This document shows, piece after piece, positions 36,113 to 45,532 of a DNA stretch of 64,000 nucleotides. The DNA lies in the NCBI GenBank assembly GCA_907165065.1, contig OU015541.1, positions 10,240,501 to 10,304,500 of the forward strand, given 5' to 3'. The position numbers were made by a program, and so were the translations under genes. Origin of the DNA: Caprimulgus europaeus. Lineage: Eukaryota; Chordata; Aves; Caprimulgiformes; Caprimulgidae. The stretch's first letter is position 1, and each line of letters starts with the position of its first letter. The notes under the pieces are model-generated. The model worked only from the letters and a program-made list of their open reading frames with translations, did no database searches and had not been told where the DNA came from.

Positions 36113-39100
36113 TTATCTGCTATAACTGTATTTCTTTGAACTCAAAGGTATATTTGGAAGAGGTAGTCCAGGAGAAAAGGGTTTCAAGTACCAAAATCTG
36201 TAGGTCCCATACCAAGCTGACAGACCTATTAGCACACCAAGAAGCTTCTGACTGAAGTCATGGAAATAGACGGCAGTGCAGAGAAACATGAACACCCAGA
36301 CCGTGGTGAGAAAACACAGGGACACAAACAGGCCGGTGGTGACAACACCCAGCTTAGAGCTCTGGTCCATGGACAAGCCTTCCAGCACAGCCACTTCCTC
36401 CACGATCATCAGAGCACAGTAGGAGAGCAGGAAACAGTGCCCTGAGATATCAAAACCGTTCCAGATCCCGTTGTCCTGGTGGCACTCCTTCTTGGTGGCA
36501 TACAGCCGGGGGGGCTCGCTGGCTCTGCCCGAGGTGGAGCACACGCCAGTGAGATTCTCGATATAGATGAAGAGTCCAGTGCAGACATACCAGATGGCAG
36601 TGCCCACCAGCAGGGCACTGAGACGCTGCAGCACCATCAGAATGCTCTTTGTGGGACCGTAGAGGAACTTGCTCTTGGCAAACTGGTAGGTGGTGACTGC
36701 GATGAAGGGCAGCAGGAGCCAGAACGTCCATGCCCAAGCCACCTTGACAAAGTATCTGCCAGAGGAAAACCAAAAGAGAAACAAGAATGTGTGAAATTCA
36801 CAGGAGCCTGGTAAGTGGTGGTGCTTGAAGAAGCAGGTTTTCAAGGTCAGTGTTCAGAATCATCTAAATGAGACACTTGTGCCCTCCCCTCAGAGTAAAG
36901 CACAGCTAAAATCTTACCTCGCTCCCCACGACTTCTCTCGGGCCCAACACCTGAACACTCCCTCACCCAGTGCTCCAGTTGTTTCCCAGGAAGTGTTCCC
37001 TTGGACCCAGAGCCCTTGTTCAGACTTGCAGTTCAGTTTTGCAATCACTCTTACCCCACAAACCCGCTCAACTTTGCCCTACTCAGAAGGCAGCTGCACA
37101 GGACGTATTTTTAGCTTGCCACCCTGGCCAAGTAACCCTCTCTCTGATTCTGCTCCTCCATCTCAATCACCTTTCCTTACAAAGCCCTTCACAACCTCAC
37201 CTTCTTAACACTGGATAAGACAGCCAGGAGGAGGAATGACTCTTTTCCTCAATCAGCCCATGAAGCCCTTCCTCCATCATCACCTTATAAAATAAATGAA
37301 GTAGCATAATGTGTTTTTGCCTCCAGCTGATGAGAGCTTTCCTTTGGCACACACAAATCCTTCCATCTCTAAATTCACTCTCTACCTCGAACATTTTTGC
37401 TGTGATGCCTGCAAAATCTTGAAAACCAGCTGATGATGTGCTGATATCCTGTTCAGCAGGAGACAGTATTGCACAACTAGTCCTCTTTTCAAATCCTGAA
37501 GTGGAGCAGGTACAAGTGACTTTACCAGCAAGTTGAGGAGAGCACAGTCTACAGCTTTCTCCCAGTATCACCCTGCAATGCAGCTTGATTCCTACCAGCG
37601 GGTGGGAGAGGGGAACTGTGCACCCCCCTCACTGCCCACACCTCGGGCTGAAAATCAGAGCAGAATTCTGGTCTGTGGCTGAGCTACATCATCATTTAAT
37701 CATCACCTCAGCACTGAAGACAAAAACAACTAGAAACAGAGTTCTGTATGTTCATTAAGACCCTAACAAACCCTGTCAGGGCCTTACCCAGGATTTTGAG
37801 TACTTCCTTCACTCTTAATTTTACACTAGAAGTGGCATCTGTGTGGCAACTGCCACCTGTGTGTGGCACACACCTGCTGCTGTGTGGCAGCTGCCACCAT
37901 GGAACAGTAATTGAAAATAAAATCCTCATTTTATTGAGACAGTTAAAAGCAAAAAAAAAAAGCTGTTAATATCATTGCTGCCAGCAAACCACTAGTCAGG
38001 TAATTCATGGGGAAAAACAAATGCTTCAGGATGTGTCACTAAAGATAACCCTCCCCTATTTGAAAAGGGAGAATTGAACTGTGGTATGTTTGTTGTTTTT
38101 TTTTTTACTGTAAGATCAATTTCATTCTCCAAGTGTTCCTGCCCATCCCTCATTTCAAGTGCACTAAAAGCAGCTCCTCTCCCACATGTCACCAAATGAC
38201 AAATTTGAATCAATAAAGTACAAAATTCCCCAAGTCACAGGGGAAAACAGCAATTTTAGCTTTGCTTTCTGATCCACAGCAGGTGAAGCACACGTGCCCT
38301 GGCACAGCTCATCACCTTCCTCATGCCCTTCGAAGTGCTCAAACGTATTTTTAGAGAATGACTAAACCAGTCAAATCATGGCCTAAGTATTAGAACAGCA
38401 TTGCAGTAACTCTGCTTTTACAGAAGACACTGAAACACTTTTCCTCAGCTCGCTTTTAATCTGTTCAGTATCTACCAGTGAACTTAAACCTGAGGAATTA
38501 CCTGTCACGTTCTATCATTGTTCTCTCATGTATCACACAGTGACAGAACAAGGGGAAATGGCTTTAAACTGGAAGAGGGGAGGTTTAGATGAGATATTAG
38601 GAAGAAATTCTTTGCTGTGAGGGTGGTGAGACACTGGAAGAGGTTGCCCAGAGAAGCTGTGGCTGCTCCTCCCTGGAAGTGTTCAAGGCCAGGTTGGATG
38701 AGGCTTTGAGCAACCTGGTCTAGTGGAAGGTGTCCCTGCTGCTGGCAGGGGGGTTGGGACTGGAGGAGCTTTGAGGTCCCTTCCAACCCAAACCAGTCTG
38801 GGATCTGGGAGCTAAAGAAGGAAAAAAATTCCTTCTTTTCCTGTTCCAATAAAAACTGAGCGAGAAGCTGCAGTTGTTCTGAAATCTTACAGTCTCGTAG
38901 ACCACAGACCCACACATGGAACAAAAACCTCCATTTCCCGCCCCAGCACGGGTAGCGCTGCCCGCCCGCCCGCCCGCCAGCACCTCCCCACCGCCGGCAC
39001 CGGCCGGCTCGCACACAGCGACTCCCGAGCCACCCGCCGGTGCCGCCCCGGGCCCGCCCGCCCCGCAGCCGGAGCAGCGGGTACCCCCAGCCGCTCGGGC

Positions 39101-39403
39101 GCCCACAGCAAAGGCCTCACCGCCCCCCCGGCTCGCCCCCGGGAGAGGACACGGGGCCAGAGCAGCGCAGCACAGCCCCCGGCCCCGTGCAGACACCCTC
39201 CCCGGCCCGCCGCCCCCCGGCCCTGCTCACACGTTGAGCGGGTTGCGCTTGTTCTGCATGGGCGTCTCGGGCACCAGGTCGCCGTCCTTGAGGGCGGACC
39301 CGAGCAGGACGATGAGGAGCAGCAGCCAGGGCAGCCGGCGGCGCACCTGCCCGGCGGCCAGCCCGGCCCGCAGCCCGCGGCCGCACCGCTCCAGCCGCTC
39401 CAT
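36113..39403 (-). CDS. FITM2: Fat storage-inducing transmembrane protein 2 (FIT2)
   Basis: There are two coding exons, 39403-39231 and 36755-36113 on the minus strand, joined by a GT-AG intron that splits a Val codon (AAC GT|A TAC), giving 271 residues. Exon 1 begins MERLERCGRGLRAG and contains the first hydrophobic segment (PWLLLLIVLLGSALK) and NKRNPLNV. Exon 2 begins YFVKVAWAWTF and adds several membrane segments. FIT2 is a multi-pass ER protein needed for lipid-droplet formation and reported to be an acyl-CoA diphosphatase. The two family histidines are present, in GFDISGH (His164) and AVYFH (His223). It is about nine residues longer than the human protein I remember (262), mainly from a longer QFAKSKFLYGPTKS segment around residues 82-95. 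Start context is good (G at -3, G at +4). R3HDML on the other strand is the next gene to the right. Confidence 0.97.
37843..37897. repeat. Clustered palindromes in the FITM2 intron
   Basis: GTGGCAACTGCCAC at 37843-37856 (near-perfect) and GTGGCAGCTGCCAC at 37884-37897 (perfect, with a central E-box CAGCTG) flank a gtgtgtggcacacac element. The block looks like a small local duplication that has produced three inverted repeats within 55 bp. Confidence 0.6.
38526..38812 (+). mobile_element. CR1 LINE 3' fragment in the FITM2 intron
   Basis: A plus-strand CR1 tail lies in the FITM2 intron, antisense to the gene. Recognisable blocks are cagaacaaggggaaatggct, gaggtttagatgagatatta, agaaattctttgctgtgagg, ttgcccagagaagctgtgg, tggaagtgttcaaggccagg and the end gaggtcccttccaaccca. 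The final ATTCTRTG repeats are eroded. It is 5'-truncated and noncoding. Confidence 0.9.
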
Positions 39404-39491
39404 CGCTCCCCGCCGACACCGACACGGCCCCGCCCTCTCGGCCGCCGTACCGCGTCACGCGCCGGCCCCGCCCTCTACACGCGCCGCTTGG

Positions 39492-39506
39492 GCGCCCCCT
39501 GGCGGC
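39492..39506 (-). promoter_or_regulatory. CTCF-like motif 1 (reverse)
   Basis: GCGCCCCCTGGCGGC is the reverse complement of GCCGCCAGGGGGCGC, an excellent fit to the CTCF core CCRSCAGGGGGCGC. It lies about 90 bp upstream of the FITM2 start codon and points left. Motif recognition was by eye. Confidence 0.6.
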
Positions 39507-39587
39507 AGCCGCCAGGATAGGACTCCGGTAACGGCGGCGTGGGGTTCTGCGCGTGCGTAGCGGTGCGCAGCGGCTGCGGGCGGGAGG

Positions 39588-39600
39588 GCGCCCCCTGCAG
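39588..39600 (-). promoter_or_regulatory. CTCF-like motif 2 (reverse)
   Basis: GCGCCCCCTGCAG, reverse complement CTGCAGGGGGCGC, is another good CTCF core match. It has the same orientation as the motif at 39492 and its start lies 96 bp away. It sits at the left edge of the G-rich minisatellite. Confidence 0.5.
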
Positions 39601-39640
39601 GGCCCTGAGCGGGTTTGTGACGGGCCTCACTGTGCGGTGT

Positions 39641-39945
39641 GGGGTCTATGGAGTCTATGGGGTCTGTGGGGTCTATGGGGTCTATGAGGTCTATGGGGTC
39701 TATGGGATCTATGAGGTCATGGGGTCTATGGAGTTTATGGGATCTATGGGGTCTGTGAGGTCTATGAGGTCTATGGGGTCTATGGAGCTTATGGGATCTA
39801 TGGGGTCTATGGGGTCTGTGGGGTCTATGAGGTCTATGGGCTCTGTGGGGTCTATGGGCTCTGTGAGGTCTATGAGGTCTATGGGGTCTATGGGCTCTGT
39901 GGGGTCTATGGGGTCTATGGGATCTATGGAGCCTATGGGATCTAT
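39641..39945 (+). repeat. G-rich 9-bp minisatellite upstream of FITM2
   Basis: About 33 imperfect copies of a 9-bp unit, consensus ggggtctat, with variants such as gaggtctat, gggatctat, gggctctgt and gagtctatg. Because 9 is a multiple of 3, the array stays open in several frames and gives low-complexity MGSMGSMRS-type (plus) or DPIDPIDPI- and HRPHRPHRS-type (minus) peptides that are not credible proteins. The plus strand is G-rich; 39793-39823 and 39883-39921 each contain four or more runs of at least three G with 5-6-base loops, so they can in principle form G-quadruplexes. It starts about 240 bp upstream of the FITM2 start codon. Confidence 0.95.
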
Positions 39946-40140
39946 ACGGGAGGGTCCCACGGCATGGCTGTGCCAAAGGAATCAACTGTGTGCCCAGAAG
40001 TGTTACCTTCCCCCTGCCACCTGCCACAATCATACCAGCGATGACACCTTGCATCCATCACCAGCGGGGCAGGGCGCTCCCGGAGCACAGCGGAGCGTCA
40101 GGAGAGGTGCCCTGAGGGCCCGTGGGCTGCAGCGCGTGTG

Positions 40141-40420
40141 CCACAGAATCACAGCGTCGTTTGGGTTGGAAAAGACCTTTAAGAACACTGAGTCCAACCA
40201 TAAACCCAACACTGCCAAGTCCACCACTAAACCGTGTCCCCAAGCACCACATCTACACGTCTTTTAGATACCTCCAGGGATGGTGACTCCACCACGTCCC
40301 TGGACAGCCTGTTCCAATGCTTGACAACCCTTTTGGTGAAGAAATTTTTCCTAATATCCAGTTTAAACCTCTCCTGGCACAACTCGAAGCTGTTTTCTCT
40401 TGTCCTATAGATGAGCGTCC
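40141..40420 (-). mobile_element. CR1 LINE 3' fragment, minus strand
   Basis: The minus-strand reading ends ctgtgattctgtgg at 40154-40141 and contains gtcttttccaacccaaacga, a 'tggtggacttggcagtgttg' block, cctggaggtatctaaaagac, caggctgtccagggacgtgg and atattaggaaaaatttcttc. These are the standard CR1 3' blocks. It is 5'-truncated with no coding capacity. It looks less diverged than the copy at 1-305. Confidence 0.92.
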
Positions 40421-43400
40421 ACTACTTCTAGAGTACGATGCCAGCTCCTCTGAAGGAGAGTGTCCTACCATAATATTTGAGAGAAAATTTGAGAATTTCC
40501 TCACTCAGTGGAATATTTTACTTTTTTTCCCGGGGTTTAAGAGAGAGGGAGAAAGTATTTCTGGGGCTCTTATGGCTCCTGCTCCTTTTCACTGTCCATA
40601 CTTAGAGCTGAAAGTGGTGTCCAAGCACTGGCCATCGCCGTGGTATTTGAGAGCTGTTTCATCTATTGAATTGCTGCTGCTGCTGCAATTTCAACTCAAT
40701 TTTTAAAAAACAAAAGAAGCATCAGGAAGAAATGGCCAAGTGACCAAAGAGCCTTGACTCATCCCCATGGCCTCAGTAAGAAAAAGGTAAGAAAAAAGCA
40801 GACCCTCTCCAAGACAGGATGGGAAAGTATCAAAGCCGGTTTGCAGTCATCGTCAGCGAATCTGTGACAACACCTGGGCTGGAAGAGCAGAAGGACACAT
40901 CAAAGCAGCTCCAGGAGATACGGAGAGTTTCAGCTAAGGAGGTTATCCAGGGTAAATGGCATTTGGCAATTTATTATGTGTTGTTTTTAATCAGAGTGCC
41001 ACGGCCACGTCTAGCACTTGCAGCCACAGCGCTGTACCCCTCAGTGAGACAGGACACAGCTGCGCTCACTCAGACGGGTGAGGATGAGAGGGGCTGGGAG
41101 CAGGTGTCACAGAGCCCGGCTTTGTCTGCCTAAATCCCCCTCTGCCTTTGAAACCTTGTCTCCTTTGCTTCCCAGGTTTGGGGCTCTGATCTCCAGACTG
41201 TTTGCAATGCCTGTGAGCTGGAGGTGCTGGGCGGCTCGGCTGGTTGCTAATGAAGCATGCTGTGGAGTCTACTGCAAGGCAGGAGGATTTCATCAGCTTG
41301 GCACCTGTTCCAGATGAATAGAGTTGATGGCATGGGCTGGAAATGTGTCTATCTTCAGCTCAGCTTGAAATGTCTGAGGATTATCTCTGTAAATCGTGGA
41401 TTCTTGCAAGTGCAGTGAGCAAAGCTCAGCTGGGTCCAGGTGTCCTGCAGATTTAGAGTAAATCTCTACTTTTGGGCCATGTATTTGCTGCCATGTGCAC
41501 CAGCCAAGGCCAATAGTCCTTCTGAGCAGGACTATAAAGAATCTGTTCCTCTGTAAAGAATCAGAAAAGTAGAATTGAGGTCTTTTAAAACTGGAGCAAA
41601 AGCTTTTACTCATAAACAGGGAATAAAGTTTGTTCTAGGGGGAGTGCAGAAGTTTCCCAAAGAGCTCTCACAGACACCTGGTCTAGCTGTGACAGGTATA
41701 AACGACACCAAACTGATTTAATTTGCCAGGTATAGCAGAGGTGGCTGTCCTTCCCTTTCTTCATATCTTGTTCCTTAACCTCACTAAATCACTGCCTAAT
41801 TCAAGCTGAAATCTTCCAGACAATTTGGTTAAAAATTGTTATTTTTATTGTTGTTGTTGTTTTTTCCCTGGTTTAATTTGAAGCAAAGTGAATTGTTTCA
41901 CTTTCATTGAGAAGTGACATTTTGCCTCTGAAGCACACGGGGTAGGTTAATCAGGGGCTGTAGAACCACTTTCAGAGCGGGAGCGTGGGTGGTAAGCCTT
42001 GTCCCTGCTTGCCCAGTGACTCAGAGCTTAGGGCACTTGCTTGGCCAGGCAATGTGGAAATCCCAGCCACCTCAGCAGAGATTTGAAGTAAGATCCAACA
42101 TGCCTGGGAAGAGCATCCTTACTCCTGAGCTGTGGCAGGTTTGGGGGAGATCTTCCCTGGTCATAGAGTTCATGTTGTAGCAAGTATTCAACTATTCATT
42201 AGAGCAAGAATAACAACACTCTGAGTTGTTAATTATTTTAAATAAGTAACTTGCTTAGAAAATTAATTTGTCTCATTTTGGTGATTCTCTTAATCACTTT
42301 GATTGCAAAGGTCTCTGTCTTGCTGAGGTGAGACCATGGTATGGATACCCTCTGCAGAACTGAGGATCCTCATCTGGAAACACTCACCCCAGTCTCAGTA
42401 TATGGTCAGTGGAAAAACAATCTCAGCAACCCTTGCTGGGAGCCTAGGGCAACTGGACACCTAATTCCAGTGCTTAAAATCGGCTGGGGAGAAATTCAAA
42501 CCTTCCTGCAAGACAGGGGCATTTTGCTGAGGCTCATGGTGCTGCACTCTGATCTGCTGTCACTTAGATGTGGAGAAAATGATGTTGTATCCAAATAGGC
42601 TGCAGTAACGTCACAGCCTCACGCCTACCACGAGACCCCCATGCACCAGTTCTTCCTGCTAAACGTGCTCAAAACCAGGGTGTGTTAGAAGAAGGCAAGA
42701 TCCTTACTGCAAAGCTGACTGTGCCTTAAAGCCATTTGCAGAATGAGTTACTGGAGTTTAATTCTCCAGCCCTTTGATGAAGCCCTTCAGGCACCCAGAG
42801 TGCCCCACGAAGGAGCCACCCAACACTGAAGAACAAACTGGCAAAGGTTTGGAGGTTTGCTAAGGAGCAGGATGGAGAAGTTTAACCCAAATTCTTAGCT
42901 CAAACAGTCAAACTGAGTCTCTTGACTGTGCTAAATAGGAATCTTCCCATTTTGGTCAGATTTCTGGGTCCACTGCTCCTTGTTGCAGCCAAGGAAGGAT
43001 GTCTGGAAGAGGAGGAGAAAAAAGGTACCCAAATTTTTTTCCCAAAGTACAAGCAGTGGTTCTTTGCTGACCCATTTGGGCTAAGGTGGGTTCTCACAGG
43101 CCATGGACACCGAGGGGAGGTGTGCTCCAGGGGCACCAGGAGCAGACATGGCAGTGGGTGCCCATCCGAGCACACTGCCTGGCAGGACCAGCAGAGCCAC
43201 CAGCCTGTGGCCACGTACTCAGTGGGGTCGTTACCCCACCAGTACTGGCTCACTCAGACCCAGGAGACCCCTGTTCTTCCCGGCTCATCCTCCTGCCTCA
43301 CAGTGATTCCCACCCCTCACTGGCACCTGCTCACCCCCCGCTGCCTGCCCGGGGGGCCCCCGCCAGCCCCCAGCCCTTCCTTTGGGAGCCAGGTGCTCGT

Positions 43401-43660
43401 GGTGGCTCATTCCTGCCGAGCTTCCCCTGCTCTCTGTTTTCCTTGCTGAACGCTGCTCACATCTCCATGATTGATTGTGTTTGAGTTTGATCGTGGAGCG
43501 TCCCGGGATGTTTGCATGAGAGGTGCTACATAAGCAGAATTTGTGCTGTATTTTCTTTGCCTAATAGAAACTTAAGCTTGGAGTTTAAGAGAGTTTTGGC
43601 CCTTTGCTGAGACACTGTCCATCAACCTCAGTGCTTTCAGCTCTGTGGCCTTTCATCATC
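40421..43660. other. FITM2-R3HDML desert, left part
   Basis: No exon, RNA gene or repeat recognised. Open frames such as 40819-41133 and 42922-43449 lack family resemblance or splice support. A (ttg)n-type stretch occurs near 41842-41866. Confidence 0.45.
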
Positions 43661-43664
43661 AGTT

Positions 43665-43795
43665 TAAAAAATAAAATATAAAATAATAAAATAAAAAATA
43701 ATAAAATAAAAAATAATAAAATAAAAAATAATAAAATAAAAAATAAAATAAAAAATAAAATATAAAATAAAATATAAAATAAAATATAAAATAAT
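43665..43795. repeat. AT-rich microsatellite
   Basis: This is an A-rich array of aaaataat, aaaat and aaatat words with no G or C over about 130 bp. Copies of 'aataaaataaaa' recur with 16-18-bp spacing on the left, passing into an 'aaaatataaaat' pattern on the right. The many AATAAA hexamers within it are a by-product of composition. Confidence 0.95.
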
Positions 43796-44458
43796 GTTGT
43801 GCTTTGTTCCACTGTGTAAGTGATACCTTTGAAATGCAGCCTGGGGCAGATGTGTAGCAGCCTTCTCCTCACACTGGTCTAGATCTTTGCTAACTGTCTC
43901 TGATGCAGAGGGATGCTCTTCCTACAAGCCCTGGTCTTGTCGTTGGTCTGGGCAGAACCAAGGTTAAGTCTTGATCCCATGAGCTGATGCTGTGTTCTTT
44001 ACAGCAGAGATGCTGAGTTGAGAGACAGAATCTCTTCTCACCACCTGTGTGACTGCCCAAACAAACAGGAAAGGTCTTTCCCTATCCTGAAACCCCAAGA
44101 ATTTGGGAAAAAGGTGTAGAAATTAACTCCAGGAAATTTATACAGATTGCACCATCACTGGACCCAGCACGAAAACCTCTGCAGGTCCCACATTTCCTCT
44201 CCAACTCTCCCCAAATGAATAGGAAGGGTATGATCTGAGCTGCAGGGAATTTTCAGCATATTTGGTGGTTATCTCCAAAGATCAAAATATTTTGGGATAC
44301 CAGACAAAGTGTAATAAAGAACCAATTCAGTTTTCAGCAAGGCAGACTTTACTAATGCTACAAATTAATACCTGCTGCTACAAAATATTTACATTTCTTG
44401 TTCTGCACAGCTGGATTGCAGCGGAGCAGACTAATGATGGGTTTTAATTTGCAGGAGA
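43796..44458. other. Intergenic, nothing recognised
   Basis: Unremarkable noncoding sequence between the microsatellite and the MIR-like element. I see no feature that I can support. Confidence 0.4.
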
Positions 44459-44660
44459 GGACGGTCTTGTGATGAGCACGGACTCTGAGGAGCTGGGTTT
44501 AATTTGTGGCTCTGACAAACTCCCTCCCCAGCCACAGGCAAGTCACTTAACCTCTGTATCCCCATACCCTGAGGGGTTCTGTTCTCCTCCTTCCTAAATT
44601 TCTTTCAGAGATAATTGTGAGGTTGTAGAGGGCTATGATAATGATCTGAAGTGCTTAAAA
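44459..44660 (+). mobile_element. Probable ancient MIR-type (CORE) SINE
   Basis: The order of words follows the MIR consensus as I remember it: 'gagcacggactctgaggagc', then 'gggtttaatttgtggctctg', then 'ggcaagtcacttaacctctg', then 'ttgtgaggttgtagagggct', then 'gataatgatctgaagtgctt'. The segment 'aagtcacttaacctctgt' is the hallmark of MIR SINEs. The middle is diverged. MIR elements were active in early amniotes, so a copy in a bird would be a relic shared with mammals and reptiles. This was identified by eye; a RepeatMasker run would settle it. Confidence 0.7.
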
Positions 44661-45217
44661 ATACCCAGAGTTTACAAAGATGTAAAATAATTACTCTTCC
44701 TACAGTAAAAATTAAACAGCCCATTACCAGATGAAATGGAGATAAGATTGTGTATGAAAAAACACATATAATCCATGGAATTAAGTGTACCTGCACTTGG
44801 GCGTGAAACAATCTTAATTAGACATGTTTATCTATAATTCAATATCTCATCAACCTGACTTCCTCGAGCAGTTGTGGTGGCTGCATGTGCAACTCGTTGC
44901 TGAAATACTCCCCTTTTTTTCTTGCACAGCACATCATTCACACTCTCTGTGTTTGCCAAAGAAAAATCCCCAGCACCCAGCACCTGTGTGTTTGAATCAC
45001 TTTGATTCTGGCTCTGCTGTCTGGGTGGGTCGCTGTGTTCTTCCCTGCAGACTGAGCGGGCAGTGCTCTCCCCCCAGCAACTCCTGCCCAGACCAATTAA
45101 CCTTTCTCTTAGCCATGTGCTGAAAGTGTTGTTTGTTGTTTCCATTTATTCCCTGTCTATAAGGATTATCAATCCCAGGCTAAATGGGATTTATTTAATG
45201 TTTATAACTATATGAAG
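44661..45217. other. Intergenic, nothing recognised
   Basis: AT-rich noncoding sequence between the MIR-like element and the next CR1. I see nothing that I can support. Confidence 0.4.
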
Positions 45218-45532
45218 GGTGAGTGTCAGGAGGATGGAGCCAGGCTCTTCACAGTGATGTCCAATGATAGGACAAGGGGCAATGGGTGTGAGCTGGAACA
45301 CAGGAGGTTCCGCTTAAACTTGAGAAGAAACTTCTTTATGTGAGAGTAACAGAGCCCTGGGACAGGCTGCCCAGGGAGGTTGTGGAGTCTCCTTCTCTGG
45401 AGACATTCAAGACCCGCCTGGACGCCTTCCTGTGTGATCTCATGTAGGTGTTCCTGCTCTGGCAGGGGGATTGGACTGGATGAGCTTTCGAGGTCCCTTC
45501 CAACCCCGGACACTCTGTGATTCTGTGATTCT
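45218..45532 (+). mobile_element. CR1 LINE 3' fragment
   Basis: This is the best-preserved CR1 tail in the window. It has atggagccaggctcttcaca, gacaaggggcaatgggtgtg, ggctgcccagggaggttgtg, gagacattcaagacccgcct, ggattggactggatgagctt and ggtcccttccaaccccgga, and it ends with two copies of the terminal repeat (ctgtgattctgtgattct, about 45514-45531). It is 5'-truncated. The minus-strand open frame across it is not a gene. Confidence 0.95.

Larger units (their letters stand above)
38930..39600 (-). promoter_or_regulatory. CpG island; FITM2 promoter and first exon
   Basis: Dense CpG sequence covers FITM2 exon 1, the start of its intron and the presumed promoter just to the right of 39403. There is no TATA box. 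Two CTCF-like motifs lie within it (39492 and 39588). The transcription start is probably between 39404 and about 39500, but it cannot be fixed from sequence alone. Confidence 0.65.

Noticed and set aside
39455-40267. Frames of 199-242 codons encoding HRPHRPHRS-, MGSMGSMRS- or DPIDPIDPI-like repeats
   Set aside because: They are translations of the 9-bp satellite, open on both strands because 9 is a multiple of 3. There is no sign of a gene.
43480-43560. 'ggtgctacataagcagaatttg', resembling the 3' end of an old SINE/LINE
   Set aside because: Too short and too diverged to name an element without a library search.
45226-45513. A minus-strand frame of 95 codons near 45.3 kb (and a similar one at 32-340)
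   Set aside because: Both are antisense readings of CR1 tails.
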